DNA from: Planctomycetaceae bacterium | GTDB lineage: Bacteria > Planctomycetota > Planctomycetia > Planctomycetales > Planctomycetaceae | Assembly (NCBI GenBank): GCA_024742875.1 | Contig: JANSXP010000008.1 | Location: forward strand, 62,001-126,000 | Length of the DNA: 64,000 nucleotides | Reading direction: 5' to 3' | Shown: piece after piece, positions 27,094 through 35,480 of the stretch | How the letters are laid out: each line of letters starts with the position of its first letter | Position numbering within the stretch: the first letter of the stretch is position 1 | The notes under the pieces: generated by a model | The model's input: the letters and a program-made list of their open reading frames with translations, nothing else | What the model was told of the DNA's origin: nothing | Databases searched by the model: none | Position numbers and translations under genes: made by a program

Positions 27094-27780
27094 ATGGACT
27101 ACGAATTCTTATCTCAGCCGGCCGCATCGGTGGCCCGCATGACGATGGAGGAAGGCGAATCGCTGACCTGCGAAGTGGGCGCGATGATCGCCATGACGAC
27201 CGGTTTTGAAGTGGAAACCACCACACGAAAACGCGGTGGCAAGGGCGGCGGACTCGGCAAGGCACTCAAACGCATGTTTGCCGGTGAGAGTCTGTTCCTG
27301 AACCATTTCACGGCCACTGAACCTGATCAGTCGCTGATCATCGGTCCACAGATGCTGGGCGATGTGATGCACTTTCCGCTGACCGGCGGATCGCTGATCG
27401 TTCAGGGTTCCAGCTGGATGGCATCCGATACCGACATCGAAATCGACGCCACCTGGCAGGGGCTGGGCAAGGCTCTGTTCAGCGGCGAGAGCATGTTCTG
27501 GCTCAAATGCACGGGCGAAGGCGATCTGTTTCTGAGCAGCTTCGGCGCCATCTACGAGGTGGAAGTCGACGGTGACCACATTGTGGACACCGGTCACATC
27601 GTCGCCTTTGAAGACACACTGCAGTTCAGCATCGAGAAAGCCGGATCCAGCTGGATTGGTAGCTTTCTGGGTGGGGAAGGTCTGGTGTGTCGTTTTCAGG
27701 GACAGGGCCGCCTGTTCTGCCAGACCCACAATCCGCCCAGCTTCGGACAGACGCTTGGCCCCAAACTGAAGCCTCGCTAG
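27094..27780 (+). CDS. AIM24/TIGR00266-family protein, copy 2
   Basis: 228 aa, same fold as the preceding gene but clearly diverged from it. Matching blocks: MTMEEGESLTCEVGAMIAMT, FAGESLFLNHFTA, FLSSFGAIYEVEVDGDHIVD followed by TGHIVAFE, and FLGGEGLVCRFQGQGRLFCQ. A Gly/Lys-rich stretch (TRKRGGKGGGLGKALKR, about 46-63) replaces the first-copy linker. ATG at 27094 has only a weak ribosome site (AATCAGGTAGAAT). The third copy starts ten bases after the stop, so these two are probably co-translated. Confidence 0.88.
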   Translation: MDYEFLSQPAASVARMTMEEGESLTCEVGAMIAMTTGFEVETTTRKRGGKGGGLGKALKRMFAGESLFLNHFTATEPDQSLIIGPQMLGDVMHFPLTGGSLIVQGSSWMASDTDIEIDATWQGLGKALFSGESMFWLKCTGEGDLFLSSFGAIYEVEVDGDHIVDTGHIVAFEDTLQFSIEKAGSSWIGSFLGGEGLVCRFQGQGRLFCQTHNPPSFGQTLGPKLKPR

Positions 27781-27790
27781 GGAAGACATC

Positions 27791-28717
27791 ATGATTGAAT
27801 TTGCCTGCCCTGAATGCCAGAAAAAGTACAAGGTCGACGACAAACTTGCCGGCAAGAAAGCCAAGTGCAAGGTCTGCGAAGCCATCATGCACATTCCCGA
27901 ACTGGATGACGACGATGACGTCATCGAGGATGTGCCCGTGGAAGAGGTGGCCGCTGCCCCACCGCGTCGCCGTCGCAAAGCCGGCAGCGCTGCAGAACGC
28001 GGCAAGACCATCAGAGGTTCGTCAGACTATTTCGATTTCGAAATCAGCCAGCGACCGGACTTCGCGCTGGTGACCGTCAACCTCGATGAAGGTCAGCAGA
28101 TCTACGCCGAAACATCGGCCATGGCTTCAATGACTCCCAACATTAAGCTCAAATCCGGTTTCAAAGGCGGACTGGGCAAGACGATCGGGCGAGCGCTCGG
28201 CGGCGAGAGCCTGATCATCAACACGTTTTCCGCAGAAGAAGGCCCCGGCGAGGTCACATTCGCCGCTGGTTCCGCGGGCGACACGGCCCATCATCGCCTG
28301 CGAGACAGTGAACTGTATCTGCAGCGCGGAGCCTTCATGCTGCACAGCGACGGCGTGGAAGTGACGGGCAAATGGGGCGGAGCCAAAGGTTTCTTCAGCG
28401 GTAAGGGGCTGGTGCTGCTCAAAGCGTCCGGAGACGGCGACATTTTCTTCAACTCGTATGGCGCCATTATGGCCATCGATGTGACGGATGAATACATCGT
28501 CGACACGGGCTATATCGTCGCCTTTGAAGACACGCTGGATTACAACGTCTCCGTGCTGCCCGGACTTCGCGGTGGCAGCAAACTGAAGCAGCTGTTCTTC
28601 GGCGGGGAAGGGTTGGTCTGCCGATTCTCCGGTCAGGGGCGGGTGTGGATTCAGACACGACACGTGCAGACGTTTCTGTCGTGGGTCAACGGTTTTCGTC
28701 CGACCAAAAACAACTAG
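27791..28717 (+). CDS. AIM24-family protein with N-terminal zinc ribbon, copy 3
   Basis: 308 aa. Residues 1-36 form a treble-clef-type zinc ribbon of the MJ0042 class (CPEC at 6-9, CKVC at 26-29). An acidic linker (about 38-50) and an Arg-rich patch (about 58-65) follow. The remainder is an AIM24 domain with the same blocks as copies 1 and 2 (VNLDEGQQIYAETSAMASMT, LGGESLIINTFSAEEGPGEV, FNSYGAIMAIDVTDEYIVDT followed by GYIVAFE, FFGGEGLVCRFSGQGRVWIQ). The zinc ribbon could recruit a partner or nucleic acid; that is inference. The three AIM24 genes plus the protease look like one transcription unit. Confidence 0.88.
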   Translation: MIEFACPECQKKYKVDDKLAGKKAKCKVCEAIMHIPELDDDDDVIEDVPVEEVAAAPPRRRRKAGSAAERGKTIRGSSDYFDFEISQRPDFALVTVNLDEGQQIYAETSAMASMTPNIKLKSGFKGGLGKTIGRALGGESLIINTFSAEEGPGEVTFAAGSAGDTAHHRLRDSELYLQRGAFMLHSDGVEVTGKWGGAKGFFSGKGLVLLKASGDGDIFFNSYGAIMAIDVTDEYIVDTGYIVAFEDTLDYNVSVLPGLRGGSKLKQLFFGGEGLVCRFSGQGRVWIQTRHVQTFLSWVNGFRPTKNN

Positions 28718-28783
28718 GCAAATGTCGGAATCGTTGCCGCTGCAGGCAGCGCATGGAACATCAAACAGGCAACCGGCCATTCA

Positions 28784-28816
28784 AATGCCCGCGTGATTTT
28801 AGTGATTGCGGGCATT
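28784..28816. repeat. Perfect 9-bp inverted repeat upstream of propeller gene
   Basis: AATGCCCGC (28784-28792) and its exact reverse complement GCGGGCATT (28808-28816) are separated by 15 bases. It lies about 70 bases before the start at 28886 and 67 after the AIM24 copy 3 stop. It could be an operator or an RNA hairpin; no T tract follows, so it is not a clear terminator. Confidence 0.4.
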
Positions 28817-28885
28817 GAGATGGCCGTTTTGCTGCGCCCGGCTAAAACCGTGGGACCGAAAACAGAATTGGAAAGGGCTCCCTCC

Positions 28886-30622
28886 ATGACGGCCGTTACA
28901 ACTGAACAACCAACACAGGACGCCGTTGCTCCGGCGGAAACAACAGTCTGGCCCGTCATTGTGATTGCCGCTCTGCATGCGGCCCTCGTTGTTTTCTGGC
29001 TCACACCTTCCATCAACAACTTCGTGCGTTTTGTGGCCATGATGGCCGGGCCGCTGGCGTTTAGCCTGCTGTTTGCGGTGTCGCTGCTGCTGCTGAAAGG
29101 CCTGAAAAAATCACACGGTCTGATTCTGACTGCCGCCATGGTGGGCATGGGCGTGGTGACGGGAATGACGGCCGCCCACCGCAGCGGAATCGGCGCATGG
29201 ATTCTCGGCGTGCCACTCTCACTGATCCTGTGCAGTTCCGGCCTGACGCTGGCACGAACATCGTCGCCCACTTCGCGGCTGCGGACCACTCTGGGACTGA
29301 CGGCAGCCGGCTGGATCCTGATGGGACTGACACGAATCGACGGGATTGATGGCCAGTACATGCCGGAAATGTCATGGCGCTGGCAGGCCACGGCGGAAGA
29401 ACGGCTGCTGGGCGAACTGGAAGGTCGTGTGCTGCCAGCCCCCGCAGAATGGACGCAGACCGATCCGGGCTGGTCCGGCTTCCGCGGGCCGCAGCGGAAC
29501 TCTCGTGTCACAGCAGACATCGCTCGTCAGGACTGGAACAAAAATCCGCCCGAGGAAGTGTGGCGCCGCAGTGTGGGTCCAGGCTGGTCATCCATGGCCG
29601 TCACATCCGGCCGACTGTTCACACAGGAGCAGCAGGGGGAGCAGGAAGCGGTGACCTGCTATGACGCCAACACCGGAGAACCCATCTGGGTGTATCAGGA
29701 AAACGCGAGGTTTGAGGAAGTCGTGTCCGGAGCGGGCCCAAGGGCAACGCCAACAGTCGTAGATGGCATCGTCTACAGCAGTGGTGCGCGTGGCATGCTA
29801 ACCGCGCTGGATGGCAGCAACGGTGATGTCATCTGGCGGAAAGACCTCAAAGAAACATTTAACAGCCAGGTGCCGATCTGGGGCTTTTCCACATCCCCTC
29901 TGGTGGTCGACGACATGGTGATTGCGTTCGCCGGTGGAGAGGGGGATGGAGGACTGATTGCCTTCGAAAAAATGACGGGAGAGCCCATCTGGCAAATCGC
30001 TTCCCCAAACGGCAACTACGGTTCGGCTCAACTGGCAGACCTTTGTGGTGTCACGCAGGTTGTTTTTGTCGAGCCGAAAATGGTTCGGGGGCTGGAGGTC
30101 GGCACAGGACACGAATTGTGGCGCAGCGAAGTGGTGGAAGAACGATCGTTTCCCATGGTGCAGCCACAGCAGGTGTCGGATGAAAGCCTGATCATTACCA
30201 CCGGCGACGGGAAGAACGTGGTGCGAGTGGATGTCAGTCTGGACGGAGATTCCTGGGACACCCAGGTGGGATGGGACAGTCGCTACCTGAAGCCGTCCTA
30301 CAACGACTTCGTACACTTTGAGGACTCGCTGTTCGGATTCGACAAGCAGATCTTCGCCTGCATTGATGTGACAACCGGTGAGCGCCGCTGGAAAAACGGA
30401 CGATATGGCTTCGGCCAGGCATTACTGCTGGATTCCTGTGGCCAGATTGTGGTCGTGGCCGAGTCCGGAAAACTGGTCCTGCTGGACGCCAATCCCAGCG
30501 AATGGGTCGAGCAGGGCGCTGTTAATGCGATGTCTGCCAAAACGTGGAATCATCCCGCGTGGGATAACGGTCTGCTGTATGTGCGCAACGCGGAAGAAAT
30601 CGTGTGCTACCGTTTGCGGTGA
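28886..30622 (+). CDS. Membrane protein with PQQ-like beta-propeller domain
   Basis: 578 aa. The first 170 residues contain about four or five hydrophobic helices (VWPVIVIAALHAALVVFWL, then MAGPLAFSLLFAVSLLLL and two more). From about 185 a periplasmic propeller follows, with W/GD-type blades such as ITCYDANTGEPIWVYQENA-like and YDVTTGERRWKNGRYGFGQ-like segments (quoted approximately). PQQ-type propellers act as protein-interaction scaffolds (BamB-like) or in quinoprotein dehydrogenases; no cofactor ligands or catalytic residues were recognised, so a scaffold is likelier. ATG at 28886 follows GGAAAGGG and is preferred to an upstream ATT-rich start. Confidence 0.75.
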   Translation: MTAVTTEQPTQDAVAPAETTVWPVIVIAALHAALVVFWLTPSINNFVRFVAMMAGPLAFSLLFAVSLLLLKGLKKSHGLILTAAMVGMGVVTGMTAAHRSGIGAWILGVPLSLILCSSGLTLARTSSPTSRLRTTLGLTAAGWILMGLTRIDGIDGQYMPEMSWRWQATAEERLLGELEGRVLPAPAEWTQTDPGWSGFRGPQRNSRVTADIARQDWNKNPPEEVWRRSVGPGWSSMAVTSGRLFTQEQQGEQEAVTCYDANTGEPIWVYQENARFEEVVSGAGPRATPTVVDGIVYSSGARGMLTALDGSNGDVIWRKDLKETFNSQVPIWGFSTSPLVVDDMVIAFAGGEGDGGLIAFEKMTGEPIWQIASPNGNYGSAQLADLCGVTQVVFVEPKMVRGLEVGTGHELWRSEVVEERSFPMVQPQQVSDESLIITTGDGKNVVRVDVSLDGDSWDTQVGWDSRYLKPSYNDFVHFEDSLFGFDKQIFACIDVTTGERRWKNGRYGFGQALLLDSCGQIVVVAESGKLVLLDANPSEWVEQGAVNAMSAKTWNHPAWDNGLLYVRNAEEIVCYRLR

Positions 30623-30779
30623 CTGACAGCAGCGCTGCGATCCCAGGGGATTTGCTGCCAGACTACGGCTGCGATCCGCCCGAATTTATGACGCGACAGC
30701 AAACTGTGGAATCAGCTTCAATTCCTGGTTTCTGACGGCTACCATGTGTGTCCCACCTCACTCTGGACACACGCGACCG

Positions 30780-33599
30780 ATGACCAGACTCACCTATTCC
30801 GTTCTGCTCCTACTTCTTGTGCCTGCGCGAGGACTGCCTGACGACGCACGGCTGCAGTTCTTTGAAAGCCGCATTCGCCCGGTATTGATTGAGCACTGCT
30901 ATCAGTGTCATTCAACGAAAGCCAAACACATCCGCGGGGGGCTGCTGCTGGACTCCAAAGTGGGAGTTCTGACTGGTGGAGAATCGGGCGAACTGATCGA
31001 CCCGGACGACCCCGAAAACAGTCTGCTGGTTTCGTCGCTTAGACACGAATCATTCGAGATGCCACCGGATCGAAAACTTCCCGAGTCCGTGGCGGCCGAT
31101 TTCGTCGCATGGATTAAGGACGGCGCTTACGATCCGCGCGAAGGCGGCAGCGCGGTCACGCGGCATCAGATCGACCTGCAGCAGGGTCGTGAGTTCTGGA
31201 GTTTTCGGCCAGTCCAGCGGCCCGTCGTTCCCGGCGACACATCAAATCAGTCGCCATCCGCCATTGATCGTTTTGTTGAGCACGCGAGAGAGCAGGCCGG
31301 CTTCCCCTCACCACAGCCAGCAACCGCGACGGAGACACTCCGCCGTCTGCACTTTACGCTGACCGGACTGCCTCCCAGTCCCCTGGAAATTCAGCAGTTC
31401 GAAAGACTCTGGTCGACGTCGCCAAAGCAGGCGGTGGAGCAGGTTGCAGACAAGCTGCTGTCCTCGCCTCATTTTGGAGAACGCTGGGGGCGACACTGGC
31501 TGGATGTGGCACGCTTTGCCGAATCCAGCGGCGGCGGTCGCAGTCTGATGTTTCCCGACGCATGGCGTTTTCGCAACTACGTCATCCGCTCTTTCAACAA
31601 GGACAAACCCATTGATCGGATGTTCCGCGAGCACATCGCGGGAGACCTGCTGCCGGCGGACAGCAGTGAGCAGTCTGACGATCAACTGACCGGGACCGGC
31701 TATCTGGCGCTGGGCCCCACCAACTACGAACTGCAGGACAAGCAGTTGCTGGAGATGGAGGTCGTCGACGAACAGATTGACACGATGGGTCGCACATTCC
31801 TGGGACTGACGATTGGCTGCGCCCGGTGTCATGACCACAAGTTTGATCCGATTCCCACAGCCGACTACTACGCTCTGGCGGGAATTTTTCGCAGTACGCA
31901 GTCTCTTACTCCGGGCAACGTCAGCGGGTTTGTCACAACAGCCCTGCGTTCCGGTCAGGACGCACGGGCGATGGACGACTGGGAGAAGAAAGCGGGACAG
32001 CTGCGACGGGACGTGGAGCGGCTGAAGACGCAGACGGGCAGCGGCACACCCGTGGAGAAATTCCTCCGCGCGACGTCGCTGCCGGGAATCATTCTGGATG
32101 ACGATGACGCCGTGTTTGAAGGCAACTGGATTCACTCCACGGTGGTCGCGCCGTTCGTCAACAAAGGTTATCGGCACGACGACTTTAAGAAGACGGGATG
32201 CCGCGTGCGGTTTGAAGCCGACCTGCCGTCCGGCGAATACGAGGTCCGACTGTGTCATAACTCCGGCGGGGAACGCTGTGCGCGTCTGCCTCTGATTGTG
32301 CATCACGCGGACGGCACCACCACGGTCGAGGTTGATCAGCGTCAGCCGCCGAGCGATCGGGTCTTTGCTCGACTGGGGCGATTTCGCTTTCAGCAGGGAC
32401 AGCCGGCTGTGATCACCATCAATGCGGAGGACGCGGGGCCGGGAGTTGTCATTGTGGATGCCCTGCAATTCCTGCCAGTCGGTGAGGCAACCGGCGACAG
32501 CGACGCGAACCGCCGTGACGACCTGCTGCGTCAGCTGCAGATCGCTGAAAAAGCGCTGAAGTCTGCCGAGAAAAACAAACCCCGTCCGCCACAGGTCATG
32601 ACGGTCCGGGAAGCAAAGTCGCCCGCCGATGACTACATCCGCATTCGGGGAGCCGTACGGAACCGGGGTGCGCAGGTGCCCAGAGGGTTTGTCTCTGTCG
32701 CCTGCGCGTTTGATGAACACGGCCGTCCTGTGCGTTCTGACATCACTTCCGGCAGCGGACGTCTGGAACTGGCCGAGTGGATCGCCTCGCCTGAAAACCC
32801 TTTGACCGCGCGCGTGTTTGTGAATCGGGTTTGGCAGCAACTGCTGGGCGAAGGCCTGGTCCGCACACCGGACAACTTTGGCAGCATGGGTCAGCGGCCA
32901 ACTCACCCCGAGTTGCTGGACTATCTCGCGTGGACCTTCGTCCATGAGGACCACTGGTCGGTTAAGTCTCTGATTCGTCGCATCGTCACGTCCCGCTCAT
33001 TTCGCATGTCGTCCACCGCCAGTGCGGAGGCGCTGGCTCGCGATCCCGATAATCGTCTGCTGACACGAGGTTTTCGTCGCCGCGTTGATGCCGAATATCT
33101 GCGCGATGTGCTGGTGCTGACAGCCGGTCAGCTGGATCGCCGCATGCCGGAACGGACGATCGAAAAGGTCACCCAGTACGACAACGGATACAACCATCGC
33201 GAGAGCGGTCGGCAGTATCGCAGCGTCTATGTGCCGTGTTTCCGGAATTCGATGCTCGAGTTGTTCCAGATTTTTGACGCCGCCAATCCCAACCTTGTGA
33301 CCGGTCGACGGAACACCAGCACGCTGCCGTCGCAGGCGCTGTACATGCTGAACAGCCCGCAGGTTCAGCAGTATGCAAAAGCGGCGGCTAACGAGTTTCT
33401 CCAGCAGGCCCAGAAGGACAGTTCACTGTCCGATCAGATCACGGACGCCTATCTGATGTGCCTGGGGCGTTATCCGTCGGCGACAGAAAGCGCGTCCGTA
33501 CGCGTGTTTGTAAAGCAGTCCGCCAACAGCCCGGAACGAACCTGGGAAGCCGTCTTCCAGGCACTGTTTGCGTCTGTGGATTTTCGTTACATCGATTAG
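30780..33599 (+). CDS. Planctomycete cytochrome-type protein (PSCyt1-DUF1549-DUF1553)
   Basis: 939 aa. A signal peptide (about 1-19) precedes a PSCyt1 domain with heme motif CYQCH (40-44). A DUF1549 domain (about 145-370) follows, containing a second CxxCH, CARCH (347-351). A long insert (about 420-620) resembles a sugar-binding beta sandwich, and the C-terminal DUF1553 domain (about 655-935) includes FVNRVWQQLLGEGLVRTPDN. Such proteins are expanded in Planctomycetota and are nearly always paired with a DUF1501 gene, as here, 15 bases downstream. The substrate is unknown; roles in polysaccharide breakdown or electron transfer have been suggested. ATG at 30780 begins the signal peptide; the ATG at 30744 adds 12 unlikely residues. 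Confidence 0.92.
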   Translation: MTRLTYSVLLLLLVPARGLPDDARLQFFESRIRPVLIEHCYQCHSTKAKHIRGGLLLDSKVGVLTGGESGELIDPDDPENSLLVSSLRHESFEMPPDRKLPESVAADFVAWIKDGAYDPREGGSAVTRHQIDLQQGREFWSFRPVQRPVVPGDTSNQSPSAIDRFVEHAREQAGFPSPQPATATETLRRLHFTLTGLPPSPLEIQQFERLWSTSPKQAVEQVADKLLSSPHFGERWGRHWLDVARFAESSGGGRSLMFPDAWRFRNYVIRSFNKDKPIDRMFREHIAGDLLPADSSEQSDDQLTGTGYLALGPTNYELQDKQLLEMEVVDEQIDTMGRTFLGLTIGCARCHDHKFDPIPTADYYALAGIFRSTQSLTPGNVSGFVTTALRSGQDARAMDDWEKKAGQLRRDVERLKTQTGSGTPVEKFLRATSLPGIILDDDDAVFEGNWIHSTVVAPFVNKGYRHDDFKKTGCRVRFEADLPSGEYEVRLCHNSGGERCARLPLIVHHADGTTTVEVDQRQPPSDRVFARLGRFRFQQGQPAVITINAEDAGPGVVIVDALQFLPVGEATGDSDANRRDDLLRQLQIAEKALKSAEKNKPRPPQVMTVREAKSPADDYIRIRGAVRNRGAQVPRGFVSVACAFDEHGRPVRSDITSGSGRLELAEWIASPENPLTARVFVNRVWQQLLGEGLVRTPDNFGSMGQRPTHPELLDYLAWTFVHEDHWSVKSLIRRIVTSRSFRMSSTASAEALARDPDNRLLTRGFRRRVDAEYLRDVLVLTAGQLDRRMPERTIEKVTQYDNGYNHRESGRQYRSVYVPCFRNSMLELFQIFDAANPNLVTGRRNTSTLPSQALYMLNSPQVQQYAKAAANEFLQQAQKDSSLSDQITDAYLMCLGRYPSATESASVRVFVKQSANSPERTWEAVFQALFASVDFRYID

Positions 33600-33614
33600 T
33601 GCCGGGAGGATCAG

Positions 33615-35063
33615 ATGCCGCCATCTTCAAATGCAATGCCGACCAGCCTGCCCACATCGCGTCGGCAGCTGCTGAAAAGCTCGGCCTGCGGTGTGGGCTC
33701 ACTGGCACTGGCTGGCCTGCTGGCCGATCAGGCGCAGGCAGACATCCGCTCTGGAGATCTGGGACAGCGACCTCCCATGCATCCACCGCGGGCGAAGCGC
33801 CTGATCTTTATCTTTATGCAGGGCGGGCCCAGCCATGTGGACTCCTTCGATTACAAACCGGATCTGATCAAACGCGACGGGAAATCCATCGAGTTCACGG
33901 GCGTGCGATTCAATACGTTTGGGCAGGTGAGCGAACGTGAGCTGATGAAGCCATTCTGGAAGTTTCGCCAGTACGGCGAGTGCGGCCAGCACGTCAGCGA
34001 ACTGTTTCCTGAAATCACGCAGCATGTGGACGACCTGTGTTTTCTCAAGGGGATGCACACCGAAGGTGTGGCGCATGGCCCTTCAACACTGTTTCTGCAC
34101 ACCGGTGCCACCAATCTGATTCGACCCTCACTGGGCTCGTGGCTGATGTATGGTCTGGGCACCGAAAACCAGAATCTGCCCGGCTTTGTGCAGTTGCAGC
34201 CATCGGACACCAAAGGCGGACCAAGAAACTACTCGAACGCATTCCTGCCTTCTGTTTTTCAGGGCACGGCCATCGGACGGGCGAATCGCAGTGTCGAGCA
34301 GATGACCATCGACCACATTCGCAACCGGCAACTGAGCGAAGTGGACGTACGGGAAAGATTTCAGCTGACACAGCAGCTCAACAGAGCGCAGCTGGACCGA
34401 CGACCGCAGGAGGACGAGCGACTGGAAGCCGTCATTCGCAGCTACGAACTGGCGTGGCGGATGCAGGCCGATGCCCCCGAAATACTGGATCTCGCCCGCG
34501 AAACACCACAAACGCAGCAGGCCTATGGCATTGGTGAAAAGGCAACCGATGCATTCGGGCGGCAGTGTCTGATGGCCCGGCGGCTGTCCGAAGCGGGTGT
34601 GAGATTCGTGCAGATCAATTACGCCGATGAGTCGCCCACACCGCGCTGGGATCAGCACAGCAACATGCCCAAACACATGGTGCACGCCCGCGCCACGGAC
34701 AAGCCAGTGGCCGCACTGCTGGCGGACCTCAAAGAACGAGGACTGCTGGAAGACACCATTGTCTGGTGGGGCGGCGAGTTCGGCCGCACGCCGTTTTCTC
34801 AGGGCAACAACGGCCGCGACCACAACCCCCGTGGGTTTACGTCGTTTTTGGCCGGCGGTGGTGTGAAGCCCGGCTTCAGCTATGGCGCCACGGACGAGAT
34901 TGGGCACGAAGCGGTGGAGGGCAAAGTCCACATGCACGATCTGCATGCCACCATCCTGCACGCACTGGGCATTGACCACGAGCAGCTGACTTACCGCTAT
35001 GCCGGTCGCGACTTCCGGCTGACGGACGTGTTTGGTCGCGTGGTCAGCGACATCTTTGTGTAG
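33615..35063 (+). CDS. DUF1501 protein, Tat-exported
   Basis: 482 aa. The N-terminus holds a twin-arginine signal (SRRQLLKSSACGVGSLALAG, RR at 16-17), implying export in a folded state. The body has an alkaline-phosphatase/sulfatase-like fold: FIFMQGGPSHVDSFDYKPDL near the start, VRFVQINYADESPTPRWDQH in the middle, and DTIVWWGGEFGRTPFSQGNN then GRDHNPRGF late, with His/Asp clusters that could bind metal. DUF1501 genes accompany DUF1549/DUF1553 genes in planctomycetes; this pair is 15 bases apart with a GGGAGGATC ribosome site, hence one operon. The substrate is not known. Confidence 0.92.
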   Translation: MPPSSNAMPTSLPTSRRQLLKSSACGVGSLALAGLLADQAQADIRSGDLGQRPPMHPPRAKRLIFIFMQGGPSHVDSFDYKPDLIKRDGKSIEFTGVRFNTFGQVSERELMKPFWKFRQYGECGQHVSELFPEITQHVDDLCFLKGMHTEGVAHGPSTLFLHTGATNLIRPSLGSWLMYGLGTENQNLPGFVQLQPSDTKGGPRNYSNAFLPSVFQGTAIGRANRSVEQMTIDHIRNRQLSEVDVRERFQLTQQLNRAQLDRRPQEDERLEAVIRSYELAWRMQADAPEILDLARETPQTQQAYGIGEKATDAFGRQCLMARRLSEAGVRFVQINYADESPTPRWDQHSNMPKHMVHARATDKPVAALLADLKERGLLEDTIVWWGGEFGRTPFSQGNNGRDHNPRGFTSFLAGGGVKPGFSYGATDEIGHEAVEGKVHMHDLHATILHALGIDHEQLTYRYAGRDFRLTDVFGRVVSDIFV

Positions 35064-35122
35064 TCCCATCGGCGGACGGTGTTTGCTGATCTGTCGCAGA
35101 ACGCCTCACAACGGATCCACAG

Positions 35123-35347
35123 TCAGCCGGCGAGATCGTCACCTTCCACCTTGATGTCGGGATCCTGCCTGAGAAACTCGGCCACCAGCGGATCCACGTC
35201 TTCCACCACCTGATAGCGTCCATCGAACCAGCGAAACAGGTCCATTTTGCGGCAGCGATCGCTGCAAAAGGGAAAGTGGCTTTTCCCTGGCTCTTCTGAG
35301 GTCGGAAACGTCTTCTCGCAGATTGGACAGTGGTGTGGCTTGATCAT
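35123..35347 (-). CDS. yacG: DNA gyrase inhibitor YacG (zinc ribbon)
   Basis: 74 aa. A four-cysteine zinc ribbon CPIC-x-K ... FCSDRC (about 7-32) is followed by the family KMDLFRWFDGRYQV and an acidic tail (DIKVEGDDLAG). In E. coli YacG binds GyrB and blocks DNA binding. The ATG read leftward from 35347 gives the standard start MIKPHHCPIC; a longer form from 35419 is unlikely. It converges with the DUF1501 gene and diverges from the DUF4832-type gene. Confidence 0.9.
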   Translation of the reverse strand: MIKPHHCPICEKTFPTSEEPGKSHFPFCSDRCRKMDLFRWFDGRYQVVEDVDPLVAEFLRQDPDIKVEGDDLAG

Positions 35348-35480
35348 AAAACTCCGCCTGAACGGAAGATTCTGTCGCGTGACTCGACACATCTCATCTT
35401 GAAGCGGCAGCCTAAACACTGTGGCGCTGCTGACAAGTCCCGCACCTCAAAAGGCCGAAAAGTTGCGTTTGTCTGTCCTT

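Noticed and set aside
31308-32954. Long minus-strand open frame (548 codons) opposite the PSCyt1/DUF1553 gene
   Set aside because: It mirrors a well-supported plus-strand gene in GC-rich DNA and its translation shows no domain or normal protein composition.
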